Positions 44,756 to 56,622 of a DNA stretch of 64,000 bases are shown here, one piece after another. Within the stretch, counting starts at the first letter, position 1, and every line of letters begins with the position of its first letter. The stretch is from Prostheceraeus crozeri. Its lineage: Eukaryota > Platyhelminthes > Polycladida > Euryleptidae. The translations under genes were made by a program, and so were the position numbers. Below the pieces are notes generated by a model. That model was not told where the DNA came from. It saw only the letters and a program-made list of their open reading frames with translations, and ran no database searches. The stretch is from positions 62,001-126,000 of the forward strand of contig CAJQUW010001819.1 in NCBI GenBank assembly GCA_907163375.1. Direction: 5' to 3'.

Positions 44756-46041
44756 ATGTCAGCATCAGTACGATCATCCATCATCAAACTTTGAAAATAC
44801 TTGCCGAACTTTTCGTGCACTTGATGGTCTTCGATGCAGCATTCATTATTCACAGTATCCACTAACATAATCTTGGTTTGATCGAATGTTTTTTTGCTTT
44901 GAAAATAAACACCAAAAGTGCGGTAGAAGTCTTTGGGATTTTCAGATTCACACTTCATTTGGAAATATTCTTTCGCATTCTTTCGATTTAGCTGTTTTTC
45001 GATTTTCTGCCAGAAAATTTTCTGTTTCCATGCATATGAATCCTTTATTCTTTTCCCGGATGTGTCAAAGGGGGTACGGTTCAACCACACATGCTTTTGA
45101 CGACGGGCATGCGCAAGTTCGGAGTTAAACCATAGATGACTATTGGCTTTAATGGTTACTTCTTTCCATGGAGCGTGTTGATCCAATATCTCAACATAGA
45201 GCGAGTTGAAAAAATGGTGTTTGTTATCGACATCATCAAAAATATTTCCAACTCCAAAGACTGGCAGCGCTGTCGAGACATCTTCAAGAAACTTATCTGG
45301 ATCAAAATATTTAAAGGATCTACACATGAAAGTCTTTTTGGAATCCATTCTTCGATTGCACACAAGAGCTGCCACCACCATGTAATGATCAGAAAGATCT
45401 GGATCATGAACGGCTATTCCGGAGATAAAATCAGTAGCAGCAAGAACGAGATCAAGGCATGCCGCACTATCCGGTCTGGTTACCTGATTAACATGGCAGT
45501 CTATGTTGAATTGAGCACAAATATCTTCCAAAAGACTTGTGTGATTAGTATTATGCGTTCCAATTGCGCAGAGATTTAAATCTCCATTAACCATCAGTTC
45601 TGACTCAACAGAAGAGCACAAAGTCAGCAACTTCATAATCTCTTCTTTGGCAAGAAGCAGTGATTTCGATGGACGACGATAGATCGAAAGTAAGACAAAG
45701 TTACAATCTGTGGTGACGACATGAAGAGCAATACATTCGATAGCTTCAAACTTTCTGCCTGATGATTTGATGGGAATACGAGAGACAGGAATATTTTCTT
45801 TCACAAAAATGCAAGAGCCACCATGCTTCCGAAATCCCTCACGGAATATACGATAGCCAGCAGTAGTTAGCTCTTTATCTTGAGTACTCCTGTCAAGCTT
45901 CGCTTCCTGAACGCACAGAAAATCGAGTTTAAGCTTGCAAAGATAATCTCGCTTTAATGTCAGCAAGGGTCGATCATCTTCTTTCCTTAGCGAATTGACG
46001 TTAATGTGTCCAACACAAATGTTCTTCTGTGATGATGTTTT

Positions 46042-46374
46042 CTAAAATTCAGCAAGTCTTGAAAGGTTTGAACCGGCATTTGTTTGGATGTTTCTGAGAA
46101 GTGACCACAATCTATGGAGAACACCAATAGCGTTGATAAAATACAAATCAGAAATCCAACAAAAATGTAACTCCACGGGATTGAACTCGGAACTATGCGG
46201 GGGTAGTTCAGTTACTGCAACCGACATGCCAGACCACTCGATGACATCATCACTACCCATTTCATCTTTATAATCCGAATGACGGAAAATCTTCTGCATG
46301 ACGTGCACGATGACATTAAAAGTGATGTAAACGCGAACCGGTCTGCAACACGCAAGAAGATGAGAAGAGATCAC
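46042..46374 (-). pseudogene. Possible DDE transposase C-terminal fragment
   Basis: A minus-strand frame contains SVAVTELPPHSSEFNPVEL, which resembles the L-P-P-Y-S-P-x-L-N-P-[VI]-E block around the last acidic residue of IS630/Tc1-type transposases. The rest (VHVMQKIFRHSDYKDEMGS, LLRNIQTNAGSNLSRLAEF) is not diagnostic. It abuts the 5' end of the LINE, which may have inserted into it. Confidence 0.35.
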
Positions 46375-46399
46375 TGAAGGATCGCAAGATGATGGATTA

Positions 46400-46942
46400 A
46401 TCCGAAATTACGGATTAATGCGGATGATGCGACGAGATGGGATTCACACAGAACTGATGCCGACTCGAAGCGGATTCAGATGATATAATTTTTTATCCAA
46501 AACGGCCGACGTGAACACAGCGACGAGATATTTGCACTTCCACAAACGAGAGCTTCCAGAGAGACACAACCACCACGCTTGACGCACGACGTGCGACAAG
46601 ATGCATCATAGTCTATAGCTACTGTAGAGTCATTCATTATTAGTTTCGGCAGTCAATTAGCATAATCTGACTAGTTCCGATGAAATAATTGCACGATTGT
46701 GAAATCCATACCTAACTGATTAATCAATTTTTGAAAAATCATCTTTCCCGGAACCTATAGCAATGTAATGGACGTGGACGGTAAGCAAAGGAACTCACTC
46801 ACTCAGTCTTTGAAATATGCATATCCTGATTATAATGTCCATAGTTTGATATAGAGACATTGGATCAACTGTTTACCTGCAGCCAAGTCTACAATATGTC
46901 TAAACTTTAAATGCTTTGTTAATTGGAATATCTTTCTTTCAG
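46400..46942 (+). other. Intronic stretch without recognised genes
   Basis: Contains a short repeat of GGATTAAT / ATTAATCC words at 46393-46416. It ends at the acceptor TTTCTTTCAG. Confidence 0.5.
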
Positions 46943-47018
46943 GAAATATTTGGGAGCATATCCAACATTTATTTTGTCACTTTGTGTCATCGGATCTATG
47001 ACAGTAGTCATTGAGCAA
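46943..47018 (+). CDS. ncx: NCX exon h: first helix of the C-terminal membrane block
   Basis: Encodes RKYLGAYPTFILSLCVIGSMTVVIEQ, one hydrophobic transmembrane helix. It corresponds to W-N-G-W-A-C-F-I-V-S-I-L-M-I-G-L-L-T-A-F-I-G in NCX1, with the same small-residue G-S pair before the end. The acceptor is TTTCAG at 46942 and the donor GAGCAA|GTAAGT at 47019 (phase 0). The first base completes AG|G from the exon at 35111. Confidence 0.9.
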
Positions 47019-49041
47019 GTAAGTCAGTCATTACTGTGACTTTAATATCTCAACTTTCTTCAGAGCTAATTTGGAATTTGGTCAGCTATCTCATTTAGAA
47101 AGGAAAGTGCAGGGTGAATAGGATGCTAATCATATCATATTACAGAATTTTATGGATTCGTCAAATTTATGTATTTTGGTAAATACATTTGTCATGTTGA
47201 GCTTTTCTAAAACCTACATGTTCATTGAAATTGTCATTTCTGTAATTCATCAACACCGATTAAAAGCGCGCAAGATAACCGATATTATTGAAAATCATAA
47301 GCGATTACAATGTTTCAGTTCGCATGGGCTTGGAAATTAGATGGCTGATCACTTGAACAGGTTAAACACGAAATTTTTGCCAGCTTAATAAACCGCATGT
47401 CTTTAAATTAGCTAAAATAGCTGCCTGAACAAGTTGATTGACATTATAACTAAACTGGTTACAGTTGTTCAATAGCTTAAATCTGCGGATATCTTTCTAA
47501 GTTGCCTTGGCGAAATGGCAAACGGAACTTTCCAATCTTACAGGATTATCAACCGCACGGAAAAACTAGGGTGCTTGGAAATCAGCTTGCTCTGCAGTCG
47601 ATCAGGTTGTTCAACCATTCTAGATTTCACAAATAATTTGAGCCATTCCGAGTCATACAGACGGTGCCGCGTAGGACAAAACGCAGCGTCTACACCTGCC
47701 AAGGAACGCATGACATATTGTTTAAGTCTGAGGACATTAACGCAGTTTGTGAAAAAACCAATGCAGTGAAATTGATGTTGAATTTTTCCCCTTTCCTTTG
47801 ACTTTCTGATTTCATGATCGTTGATATCTTGCAGTATAGTAGCTTGCAAAAAATTTATAAGAATATGGAAGACTAACTTGTATTTCACAGACATAGCAGT
47901 GACAGCCATGTAGTTTAAAACTGCAGCAATTTTTTGCACATTTCATAATCAATCAAGTCTAAAATAGTCTATTTGTCAACAACTTGCGCTCATTGCCCTT
48001 ATCATACAATTAAGACGTTTGACACGTAGTTTTAATAACATAAAAATTCCATTAGAACGAGAAATTGCTGTTATACTCGTACATTGTAAATGTGAATAGC
48101 ATTACATCGGGGTGAAATAAAATTTGCAAGCAAGGAGGCAAGTAAATTTGATAATTTTCACTTCAACTTATACAATTTTCAGTTAATTTCAATTTCAACA
48201 TTAGCTCCATTTAATTGCAGCAATATAAAATTGCTTGATATTGATTGAAAGAGCAAAGATAAATCTCAAAGCTTTAACTTAGTGGCCATCCAGAAGGGAC
48301 GTCCGTAGCGAGGGGGATTGGTGTTGGTTAGTGAAGACATGTGCGGACGTATATGAGGAGCGGGTTCAAGGAAAATGCGGACGACGTAATTCAGGCGAGG
48401 GGGAGCTAAGTAGCTAATTTCAGCCTACATTCATTGTCCATCATCTGACTGTCGGCCACACCAGAATCCTAACTTTCAAATCACATGCTTCGCATTAGCA
48501 TGTCAATTACTCCGCCTCATAAGTGTGAAAATTATTAGTTAAAACATTTTCATTCGTATGTATCACACACTTGACGGCTACGCTTATCAGCATATTAGAA
48601 AAGAAGTTATGAAGCAAGATTTGACGCCGGCACTCTCTTGAAAAAGACATTTTGACATGTACCTAACAGCCTACCTCTAACATTATAAAATCATGGATAA
48701 CATCACTAGCTTATTATATCTTTTAAATTCGTTATCGTTATTAGATTGTTAGCTTACTATGCCTGCATAGATCATGGTGAACTAGAGTTGGAGCCGGTTT
48801 TTGCCGGCCGAACGGCTAGCCGGTTTTTATCATTGACTGCCGTGGCTCTGACCACAAAACACTGTTGATAAATTCTTAGTGGCTGGTGTTTTTCAAGGTT
48901 AAAAAACTTTTAAGTCAACACTTGATTTCCTTACATGTCAAAAGTTATGTTTTTGAGTTTTGGTTGTATAACTGAATGAATATTTTGTTTAGGCAATACT
49001 TTAGTAAAATTAAAAATGCCTGTCTATTTTCTCACTTACAG
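47019..49041 (+). other. NCX intron with little recognisable content
   Basis: A 133-codon minus-strand frame (47538-47939) has no recognised motif. Around 48783-48830 GGAGCCGGTTTTTGCCGGCC and AGCCGGTTTTT form short inverted words. Nothing else was identified. Confidence 0.5.
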
Positions 49042-49195
49042 CTTGGAAACCTTCTCGGTTGTGTTGCTGGCATGCATACTGCAGTAGCAGGGATAACTAT
49101 TGTGGCAATTGGAACATCACTTCCAGATACTTTTGCCAGTAGAACTGCTGCCCTTCATGATCAACATGCAGACAACAGCATTGGCAACATCACAG
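49042..49195 (+). CDS. ncx: NCX exon i: alpha-2 ion-binding repeat
   Basis: Encodes [19 protein letters not shown] followed by [20 protein letters not shown], then [13 protein letters not shown]. This is the alpha-2 repeat signature of cation/Ca2+ exchangers (G-T-S-x-P-D-x-F-A-S), and the Asp and Thr/Ser of this loop line the Na+/Ca2+ sites in the family's known structures. The acceptor is CACTTACAG at 49041 and the donor ACAG|GTATTA at 49196 (phase 1). This exon is the strongest evidence that the gene is an NCX-type exchanger and not just another Calx-beta protein. Confidence 0.96.
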
Positions 49196-49371
49196 GTATT
49201 ATCATATGCAATCGACTTTGTCAGAAACGATTCTTTATAGTCCAATATTTGTTTTTCTTTGTTAAAGATATATCAATATATCAATATATTGATGCTATTA
49301 TAGCGCTGCCCGTTAAACTCTGACAGATGAAGTAGTGCTTACAAGATACTTTACCTTACTTTTCCTTGCAG

Positions 49372-49547
49372 GTTCGAACAGTGTGAACGTGTTTTTGGGG
49401 CTAGGATTTCCATGGATCATAAGTACTACTTATGCATTAGTTCGAGGCAAGAGCTACTGTCTATCTCCTGACAACATTTTTCAAACAGTTCTACTGTTCA
49501 TTTCATTTGCTGCAATATGCCTTATTTTCCTTGTGATTCGCAGATTG
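49372..49547 (+). CDS. ncx: NCX exon j: end of alpha-2 repeat and next helices
   Basis: Encodes GSNSVNVFLGLGFPWIISTT, then SYCLSPDNIFQTVLLFISFA and AICLIFLVIRRL. G-S-N-[AS]-V-N-V-F-L-G-[IL]-G is the conserved second half of alpha-2. The following hydrophobic helix ends in a basic R-R, as in the L-Y-R-R-R-P motif of NCX1. The acceptor is CCTTGCAG at 49371 and the donor AGATTG|GTAGGT at 49548 (phase 0). The first two bases complete G|GT. Confidence 0.95.
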
Positions 49548-51270
49548 GTAGGTCAACATACAATCTTCTGTAGCTTTAAATCTCTTATTGTGTTGTAAGA
49601 ACATGTATTTGTATATTCTCAAGCATTTGCAATTTGTACGCAATTAAAATTTTACAAAGGACAAAACAATATCTTCATTGCAAATTCATTACCTTCACAG
49701 GTAGTCAGTCGAATGTTCTTCGGCTAGTCATCGAACCAGAATGACTTATACATGTTATGACACAGCCCGAAGTTTCCTTTCTTTACATCATAAAATTATT
49801 CTTAGTGTAAGCACAGTTTAGTGACGACAGTCCGTAAAAATGTACAGGTTTTCACTAATTTGGACCAACCAATGCCAAGAAACATTATTTTTGAAAAGTC
49901 AAGCCTGAAATAAGAACCACAGGGATTGACCAAAGGCAGTCAATATTTCGTGCCTGTACTCGAACAGAAAGCGTCTCCAAATTCAAGAAAGAAAGGAGCT
50001 ATAAAATACGCGACCATATTTCATGACCAACTGTGCATGCATTACTTCACTTATGACATTATTCAACATCATGTTAACTTATAAGTAGTGTACATCATTA
50101 GCAACTATAGGAACACTCCAAGTAGGCTTATTTCGCAACATCACGCATCTGCATCACAGCATTTAGCAAATGTTCTCATGCATGGGCAACAGATAAGTAC
50201 ATATATAAGTACATGGATACTTCTTGATAATACTGAAGCTTCATAAAACACCAATACCACCAGATACGAACAAAATATGACCGGCTTAAGAATAAGAAAG
50301 TGACGTGGCGTCATGAAACTTATCTTTCAAACATTAAATTGTCTTTAGATAATGAGGAGATAATAAGAAAAGTAATAACAGGCCACGAGAATTCACGTCA
50401 GTACGAAAGTCAAATCATTTCTGAGTTTGGTGGGCAATTTCCTTGTTGCATTAAGACAATCCTCGATGTTTTTTATTTAGATAGCATGAGCAAACTGTTA
50501 AATGCAGTCAGCACTTTTTTCAAGCACAGAATTCATTCAGAATTTTAAAACTTCAATTAAACTGTATTTTCATGCTGCATTTTGACATATTTGACATTAT
50601 TTGCATAAGCAGGCTGTTTACATCTTTGTTATCATGAGACGAAACCAGTTGTTCTTCACTTTTCACAAAAGTTTGTTTTTGTTCGAAGTCTGTTCATGAA
50701 CTTAGCTTATTCTATTATAAGAATTTATTTGATTTTCTTGACCGGAGCATTATGAACTAACAAGTTTGTATACAAGCATAAGTGATTTATCGAAGTGAAT
50801 CAAAAGTTATGCATGAATTAATGTAATCTAGGTAGAAAGTACAAACTCTTGTTTCCATCCAAAATTAATTCATCGACTTTAATTTCAAATCATGATTTTG
50901 GTAGAAGCTGTTCATAGAAGCATCTTCAGCAAAACAGGAGTCAAAACTTCCGCGAGGACACTATATAACGAATTTCTCAATTGAGAATGTACACTATAAA
51001 TGAAATTGAATCCGTAGTCGCGACCGGTCGTGACTGCTTTATCTTTAATTCCTAACTGCATAAATTGCGCCATTTTTGACCTAGGATCATGCCCATCTTT
51101 TACCAACATTTTCAAAGAAGGAGTGATCAAGTGGCAGGGGTTATCAAAAATCATTTGCAATTGAATTTGGCATTTCAATCAATTAATTTTAATTGCTGTA
51201 GCAGGCATTCAATTAGGAGCAAGTAAGTATGTGATCATTAATTGACATATAAATTGGAAATCATTCATGC
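49548..51270 (+). other. Intronic stretch without recognised genes
   Basis: An 82-codon plus frame (50300-50548) and an 88-codon minus frame (50912-51178) have no recognised motifs. No inverted repeat was noticed. Confidence 0.5.
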
Positions 51271-51273
51271 AGC

Positions 51274-53787
51274 TCAGTTTACATCGAGCACACAGAAAAG
51301 AAATAACATAAGAAATATGTGCAGCAGGCAGAACATGCGTAGCAGTATATATGTAAGTGAAATAGAAAAGTCATCTCGTATGAAATCATTTACATATAGA
51401 CACAACTGTTGGATGAACGATGATAAATGTCGTGAAGCTACATTTGTATATGCTGGAAGGATAGTGCGATTTAATCGCGGGCTTAACTCAGGCAACAGAT
51501 CATGTAGAGGGTGGGACGCATTGAATGCCTGCTCAAACAATTTTGTTGAACGATTCATGCGCCTGGCTTTCAAGGTTTCAAGGCAATTGTTCACACACTC
51601 TGGTCCACGAATAATTCTGTGGGCTCGTCGTTGCTGTCTTTCAATTTTCTCAGAAATATTATGATGGCATACCAATGAATAATGGGGCGCAATATTCGAG
51701 TTATGATCTTAAGAGTCCATTATACGCAATAAAACTATCACTTTTTGTTGCGTTCTTTTCAAAATCCGCAAGCAATGCAGCATTTGTGAAAAAAAACCTC
51801 GACACAATAAAAAATGACCATGTCATGCTAAGTCGTGAGACCTTTGAACACCAAGAAATCAAGAATCTTGTGACTTGAAACTCTTTCATCACCAGGGATA
51901 TCGACAGAAACATATGCATTTGACTTCTCAATCGCCAAACACTTAATTTTGAGCGAGTTGAGTGTGAGTTGCATATCATTTGCCCATTTCTGAACATTCC
52001 AATGTTCGTCTTGAATGTAATAATTGCATTGTCCGACGAGAATAGGTGTACATACACATGGCTACGTCGTCAACATATTTAGCCAGCACACAATGAGCAT
52101 GAAGTTCTCTCAAGCTCCCTGTTGATGCATTCAACAACAGAGGTCCCCAAGCAGACCCTTGTGGAACGCCTGATGATACTTCCAAGGGATGACTGACAAC
52201 CTAATTGATTCGCACACATTGTGTTCGATTTATAAAGTACGATTCAATCAACTTACAGAGGGCATTCGGAAATTTACACTTAATCAATCTCTTGATGATA
52301 ACTCCACGATCAAACTCGCCAAACGCCTTGATCTTGTCATATGCAATTATTAGCACTCCAGCCATGTTGTTAATATTCAGTAGCTGTGTCAGACAATCGT
52401 CGATTAGAAAAAGTCTTTCGAGCACTCTGCTTGGGACGGGAAGCAAAGAGATTGGTCGAAGGTCATCTTCGCCTCTTCGGTAGGGTTCTGTACTTTTGGT
52501 ACAGATATGTCGTTTTACATGGATCAAGATAGCTTTATAAATATGAGCCAATGGAGTAACTAGAACATCAGCAGCAATTTTATATACAACACAGCTGGAA
52601 CAAAACCGTAACTACAAGACTTGTTTGATCTCAATGTGTGTAGCGGCTCATGAACCTTATCAGTCCTAATGATGTAGTTAATCTTTTCCTGACTGACATC
52701 TCTGGGCAAGAGAAAATTTCTCTAAGCTCCAAGCACATATACAGGATGTCTGATTCATGTCATCAGCAGCCTCCAATTGAGAGTTATACTTTTAAAACGA
52801 ATTAAGTGCACAAACATAAACTTTATTAAACGAAGAAGTGCATAAAAGAAGTATAGCACATGCTCAAGATGACCACCTCCATTCTGGATACAGGCGCTTA
52901 AACGAGGAATCCAGGAAGCAGTGGTTTTTTGAATAATGTCCATGGATACATTATTCCAGGTTTCAATAATGGATGCTTTCAGTTTGTCCATGTTATTTAT
53001 GTCACGTTGCTTAGCTGCCAATCCAGCCAAGAGAATCTAATGGATTAGGGCATTTACGACCAGTGATGCTGTTCGTTGTTTTCCACAAATCTTTTGACGA
53101 TCGAATTGTTTTATTTCCCCATATCAGTTCAGCTCTACGAATTTCATTCCGTACTTTGTGAGATGTGAATAAAGGGAATAATCTCTGCCTCTGCATGCTG
53201 CCCATCTACGATTTATCAGATCTTTGAGCATGGGAGTAATGCAGGGTTTTCCTTTGACACTAAAAGCCCATAGCGTTTATGAATACATTCATCGATACAC
53301 AAAGTTAGTCTGCTATGAAAAAATGCTGCACTTTTCATCAATAGTGTAAGTCATATTATACAGCTAGCTCATAGAAATTCATAGAGGACAGAGTGTTCAA
53401 GAAAAAATCAATGTTTGAGCGGCGTAAGTCATAAACAATTCTTGTGTCATGAAAGGAAGGTGTGACATCATGATCCGAGACAGGACCTTCAATACAAAAA
53501 ATAGTACTGCATTCCGACGACCCAATAGGAGAGCCGACAGTGAACTTGTAAATGGAAGAAATATCATCACTGACAAAAACATTATCCAAAATATTCAATC
53601 CCCAAGTGGGATCTTTAACACGTTGTTGCAGGTTAAGATCATTACATAAGATATTTGTCCTTATCTGATTAAAGTCACCACATATAACAGCATGTCTCCA
53701 AATGCCTCCATTCATGAATCCATCAATAGATTTAAGCAAGAAAAGTTTAATTCCAGTGGCTTTAACAATCGGTTGAGCAGGTGGCAT
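51274..53787 (-). pseudogene. Decayed LINE (endonuclease, RT and C-terminus)
   Basis: Minus-strand pieces in correct LINE order. The endonuclease end is at 53787-53356 (HAVICGDFNQIR, GPVSDHDVTPSF). The linker is at 53205-53011 (KVRNEIRRAELIWGNKTIRS, ITGRKCPNPLDS). The RT is at 52551-52201 (LRPISLLPVPSRVLERL, YDKIKAFGEFDRGVI) and 52185-51976 (GVPQGSAWGPLLLN, LAKYVDDVAMC). The C-terminus is at 51675-51274 (IERQQRRAHRIIRGPE). Multiple frame changes and a transposon fragment at about 52740-53024 interrupt it. This is another APE-type LINE, clearly older than the one at 36.9-46 kb. Confidence 0.78.
52740..53024 (-). mobile_element. Mariner/IS630-type 3' fragment inside the old LINE
   Basis: The minus strand reads MDKLKASIIETWNNVSMDII and WIPRLSACIQNGGGHLEHVL, the C-terminal block (W-x-x-[IV]-x-x-x-x-I, then R-x-x-x-C-x-x-x-x-G-G-H) of mariner-like transposases. 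The left edge TATACAGGATGTCTGATTC looks like a terminal repeat next to TA. The 5' part is missing. It splits the LINE linker from its RT. Confidence 0.62.
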
Positions 53788-53805
53788 ATACAGACTAAGG
53801 TTTTC

Positions 53806-54502
53806 AATCCCGGGATTATCGCAATTTTACGAGATTCTGAATCCCGGGATTGGGTAACCGGGATCCCGGGACTCGTTAACATCTGTTTCTAGGCAGTTAA
53901 GCTATATGCAGAGTTGAAGACGGAGCAACACGGCTCATCAATCCGTGTAAGAATGAACATGAACGCCTGTGAGTCATCCATGGTGTGCACTGTACAGATG
54001 CAATGCGTGAAATGTGAATGTTATATTTAGCGTATTTTTGTGAATTTTGCCAAAAATTATTTACTTTCATTGATATAAAAAAATTAAGCTATATTCAGAC
54101 AGTCGAGAGATAGAAAGAGAGAGCGTATGCATACGTCAAGCGCACGTATTAATATTTAATGAATTTTTTAAGCAATCATTATACTATATCGGGTTTTTAC
54201 CTGACGTAACAAAAGTCGCGGGACTTGTATTTCGATTTGAAAATCACATGCCAAGTTTTAATACGTACGCTTGACGATAGCCAGATCTACTTATTGCTAC
54301 AGTTTATGTCTGCATATGAAAAGAAAAATTATTATTAAGTCATGGACATTTATTCACATGTCTCTCTGATATCATAAGTTGTATTGTACAGTTCATCGTT
54401 CAAACTACTCGTCTAAGAATTTAAAACAACGCCTATCGCTCAGCCTACGCTAGACTAAGCACACTATCAGTAAATGTATTAAGCTTGCTAATCCCGCGGA
54501 TT
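53806..54502. repeat. Possible hAT-like MITE with AATCCCGGGATT motifs
   Basis: AATCCCGGGATT occurs at 53806-53817 and 53840-53851, GGATCCCGGGAC at about 53861-53872, and a related AATCCCGCGGATT at about 54490-54502. Clusters of CCCGGGAT words mark the ends of some hAT-type miniature elements. Boundaries and target duplication are not established. Confidence 0.35.
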
Positions 54503-54775
54503 GAAATCCGTGATCGCAAAAAATCATGGGATCAATCATATTTAGATATCTAATCAAGCAAATAAACCAAGCTTTTGTAAAATGATTCCACTGGACCCTC
54601 CCTCAGGTCTCAGAGGACGAGAAAAAGCTCAGGTCTCTGGGGTTAAATGTAAACACATTATTTCAGTCAAATTTGTGCATCAAAAATCAACTGTATTTTG
54701 TAACTAGCGATATTGAATACGGTATCAAATTTAGCAAGATGGTGTAATTCATTTTAAATAGCATTTGTTAAAATT

Positions 54776-55290
54776 GAATTGAGGAGTTTAAGCCAAACTG
54801 CTAAGAGAAATGGTTGCAAATTGATGTTAGCCTATATTGCAAATTTTCACCTTTCAGATATTGCTTTATCAAGCAAATGCAACGATAAATAGGAACACAT
54901 CAAAATTCAAAAATCAGTGATAGATATTCTGTGCATTCCTCCCTTTCGATCAGCACAGATTCTCGCCGGCGAAATTGATGACATTGATATCTTTGTCAAT
55001 CACTGTTGCATCACTGTCAGATCCAAACATTTGGAGGCTTTAGTGACAAAGATATCAATGTAATCAATTTTGCCGGCGAGAATCTGTGCTGTTTGAAACA
55101 CTGCATCCTATAAAAATTAGAAGAAAGGAATGCACATAGCATCAATCACTGATTTTTGAATTTTGATGTCCTATTAATCATTGCATTTGCTTGATAAAGC
55201 AGTCTAACGGGGAAATTTGCAACATAACATCAATTTGCAACTATTTCCTTCAGCAGGTTGACTTAAACCCTTTAATTCAACTGCATCAAA
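54776..55290. repeat. Foldback element, arms about 235 bp
   Basis: The left arm 54776-55006 and right arm 55046-55290 are inverted copies with moderate divergence. Shared words include TTTATCAAGCAAATGCAA, AAAATTCAAAAATCAGTGAT and AGCACAGATTCTCGCCGGC. The right arm has an insertion of about 20 bp near 55095-55120. No coding content. Confidence 0.82.
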
Positions 55291-55299
55291 TATCATTAC

Positions 55300-56448
55300 T
55301 CTAAAGAATCCTTAATGCATTCCTAAATCAATTTTTGATAATGCAGGAAAAGTAATTCAATTGTTGCTATCAGTTAGCAATAGTGATGTTCGTTCTCGTT
55401 AAGCTGTTCCTGCTTAACCCATTTCAGATCACATTTCGACCCAAACTCCTTGGGACAGAGTTGTCCTCAGGGTGGCCAAATGAAGGAGGAGATCAACGCC
55501 GTTCTAATGATGTCACTGCTAACTTTGTGCGATGTATAGAACATCTGTAAATTGCGTTTGAATCTTACTTTAATCTTTAAAGCGAAGTTGACTTTTAAAA
55601 ATAGATCGCCGAGAAATGGTTAATTGCGTAAAATATATGTCAACCTATTCTGCTGGCTGCAAGCATGATTGATCTTATTGATAAATTTTCTATGCGATTA
55701 TTACACCGATATTCTAATCAAATTTTGGCTCAGCCCTTCTCTGTATATCCCCATATCATTCCTACTAGTTAATAATATATGCAATTGTCTACTTTCAACA
55801 ATCAGTTGAATGCGACGACGTCCAATGAATGTCAATTAATTGCAATCATGCGACCGCAGTAGTCTATTAATTTGCTATTATTCGACTTCGCCAAACAAGT
55901 AATTGCAATTGTCTGCATTTCAGCCATACCGGGATTAAATTTTGATGAACATGCACATTGCTTTACTAAATACATGTGCATGTGATGTGTTATGCTTCGG
56001 CCTTCATTTAATTTAGCTCTCTTTGTAATTTGGCCCTATGCTTTTAATTTACCTTGTACTTCTTTCTATCTTTCTAAAAGTAAGAACATGCTGAAAATGA
56101 AGCGTCTGATTTAATGATGTATATCAATGACAATAAGTTCCACTAGTTGATTAATCCACGGAATAAGCGTTGTACTACAGTGCATGTCAAAACTATCATG
56201 ATTTTTTTGTAAATAGCAAAAGTTAACATATTCATGATAAAATTCCTGAATCGAACTGCTTGTCGAGCATTGAATTTTTATAGTTAAATCTTTGATTCAT
56301 GTATGCAATCTAATTCAATTTTGCTGAGCATTTCCATTAAACAAAAATTTAAGATGGAAATTAGTTCTATTCTGTTGAACAGTGTTAGCAATGTTCAGCT
56401 CAAAGCGATTTGATTTATCAATCACCAAGTGTGACTTTCTGATTTCAG
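55300..56448 (+). other. Intronic stretch without recognised genes
   Basis: AT-rich end of the intron before the acceptor GATTTCAG at 56448. No element is recognised. Confidence 0.5.
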
Positions 56449-56622
56449 GTTGCTGGCGGTGAATTAGGTGGCAAAGCTTTGACAAAGTGGCTTTCTGGAG
56501 CATTGCTCATTTTTCTGTGGACCTCTTATGTTCTTATAGCTAGTCTGAAGGCTTATAATATTTTGCCTTGGAATCCTAGCTTGCCTTCCAGTGTATGCCC
56601 TTCTGACCTGGTGAAAAAGTGA
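56449..56622 (+). CDS. ncx: NCX terminal exon: last helix and C-terminus
   Basis: Encodes VAGGELGGKALTKWLSGALL, then IFLWTSYVLIASLKAYNILP, then a short polar tail ending LVKK and the stop TGA at 56620-56622. G-G-E-L-G-G is conserved in NCX proteins just before the last transmembrane helix. S-L-K-A-Y matches the S-S-L-E-A-Y close to the C-terminus of vertebrate NCX1. The tail beyond it is about 20 residues longer than in NCX1. The acceptor is GATTTCAG at 56448, phase 0. Confidence 0.94.
   Translation, partial: VAGGELGGKALTKWLSGALLIFLWTSYVLIASLKAYNILPWNPSLPSSVCPSDLVKK

Larger units (their letters stand above)
36894..46041 (-). mobile_element. APE-type LINE, split by a Ty3/Gypsy insertion
   Basis: The ORF2-type gene reads from 46041 down to 44761, then from 38573 to the stop at 36894. 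The first part is an apurinic-type endonuclease: ICVGHINVNSLR, LDFLCVQEAKLD, MVNGDLNLCAIG and LSDHYMVVAAL. The second part is the reverse transcriptase: YRPITVLTQTAKLLE, LDLSKAFDSINHDLLLQKL, GIPQGSQWGPLIWN and VKYADDMTLW. A long C-terminal region follows with SIRYYGASFWNKIP. The two halves are in the same frame once the insert and one ATGTC duplication are discounted, about 985 codons with no stop. The type fits the CR1/Jockey group. An in-frame stop at 46042-46044 sits directly before the endonuclease, and the 3' tail beyond 36894 is not delimited. It lies antisense to NCX. Confidence 0.88.

Noticed and set aside
47538-47939. 133-codon minus frame in the intron after 47018
   Set aside because: No recognisable domain or motif, no neighbouring exon or repeat boundary.
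50300-50548. 82-codon plus frame in the last large intron
   Set aside because: Similarity to any family could not be seen and it has no splice sites fitting the NCX phases.
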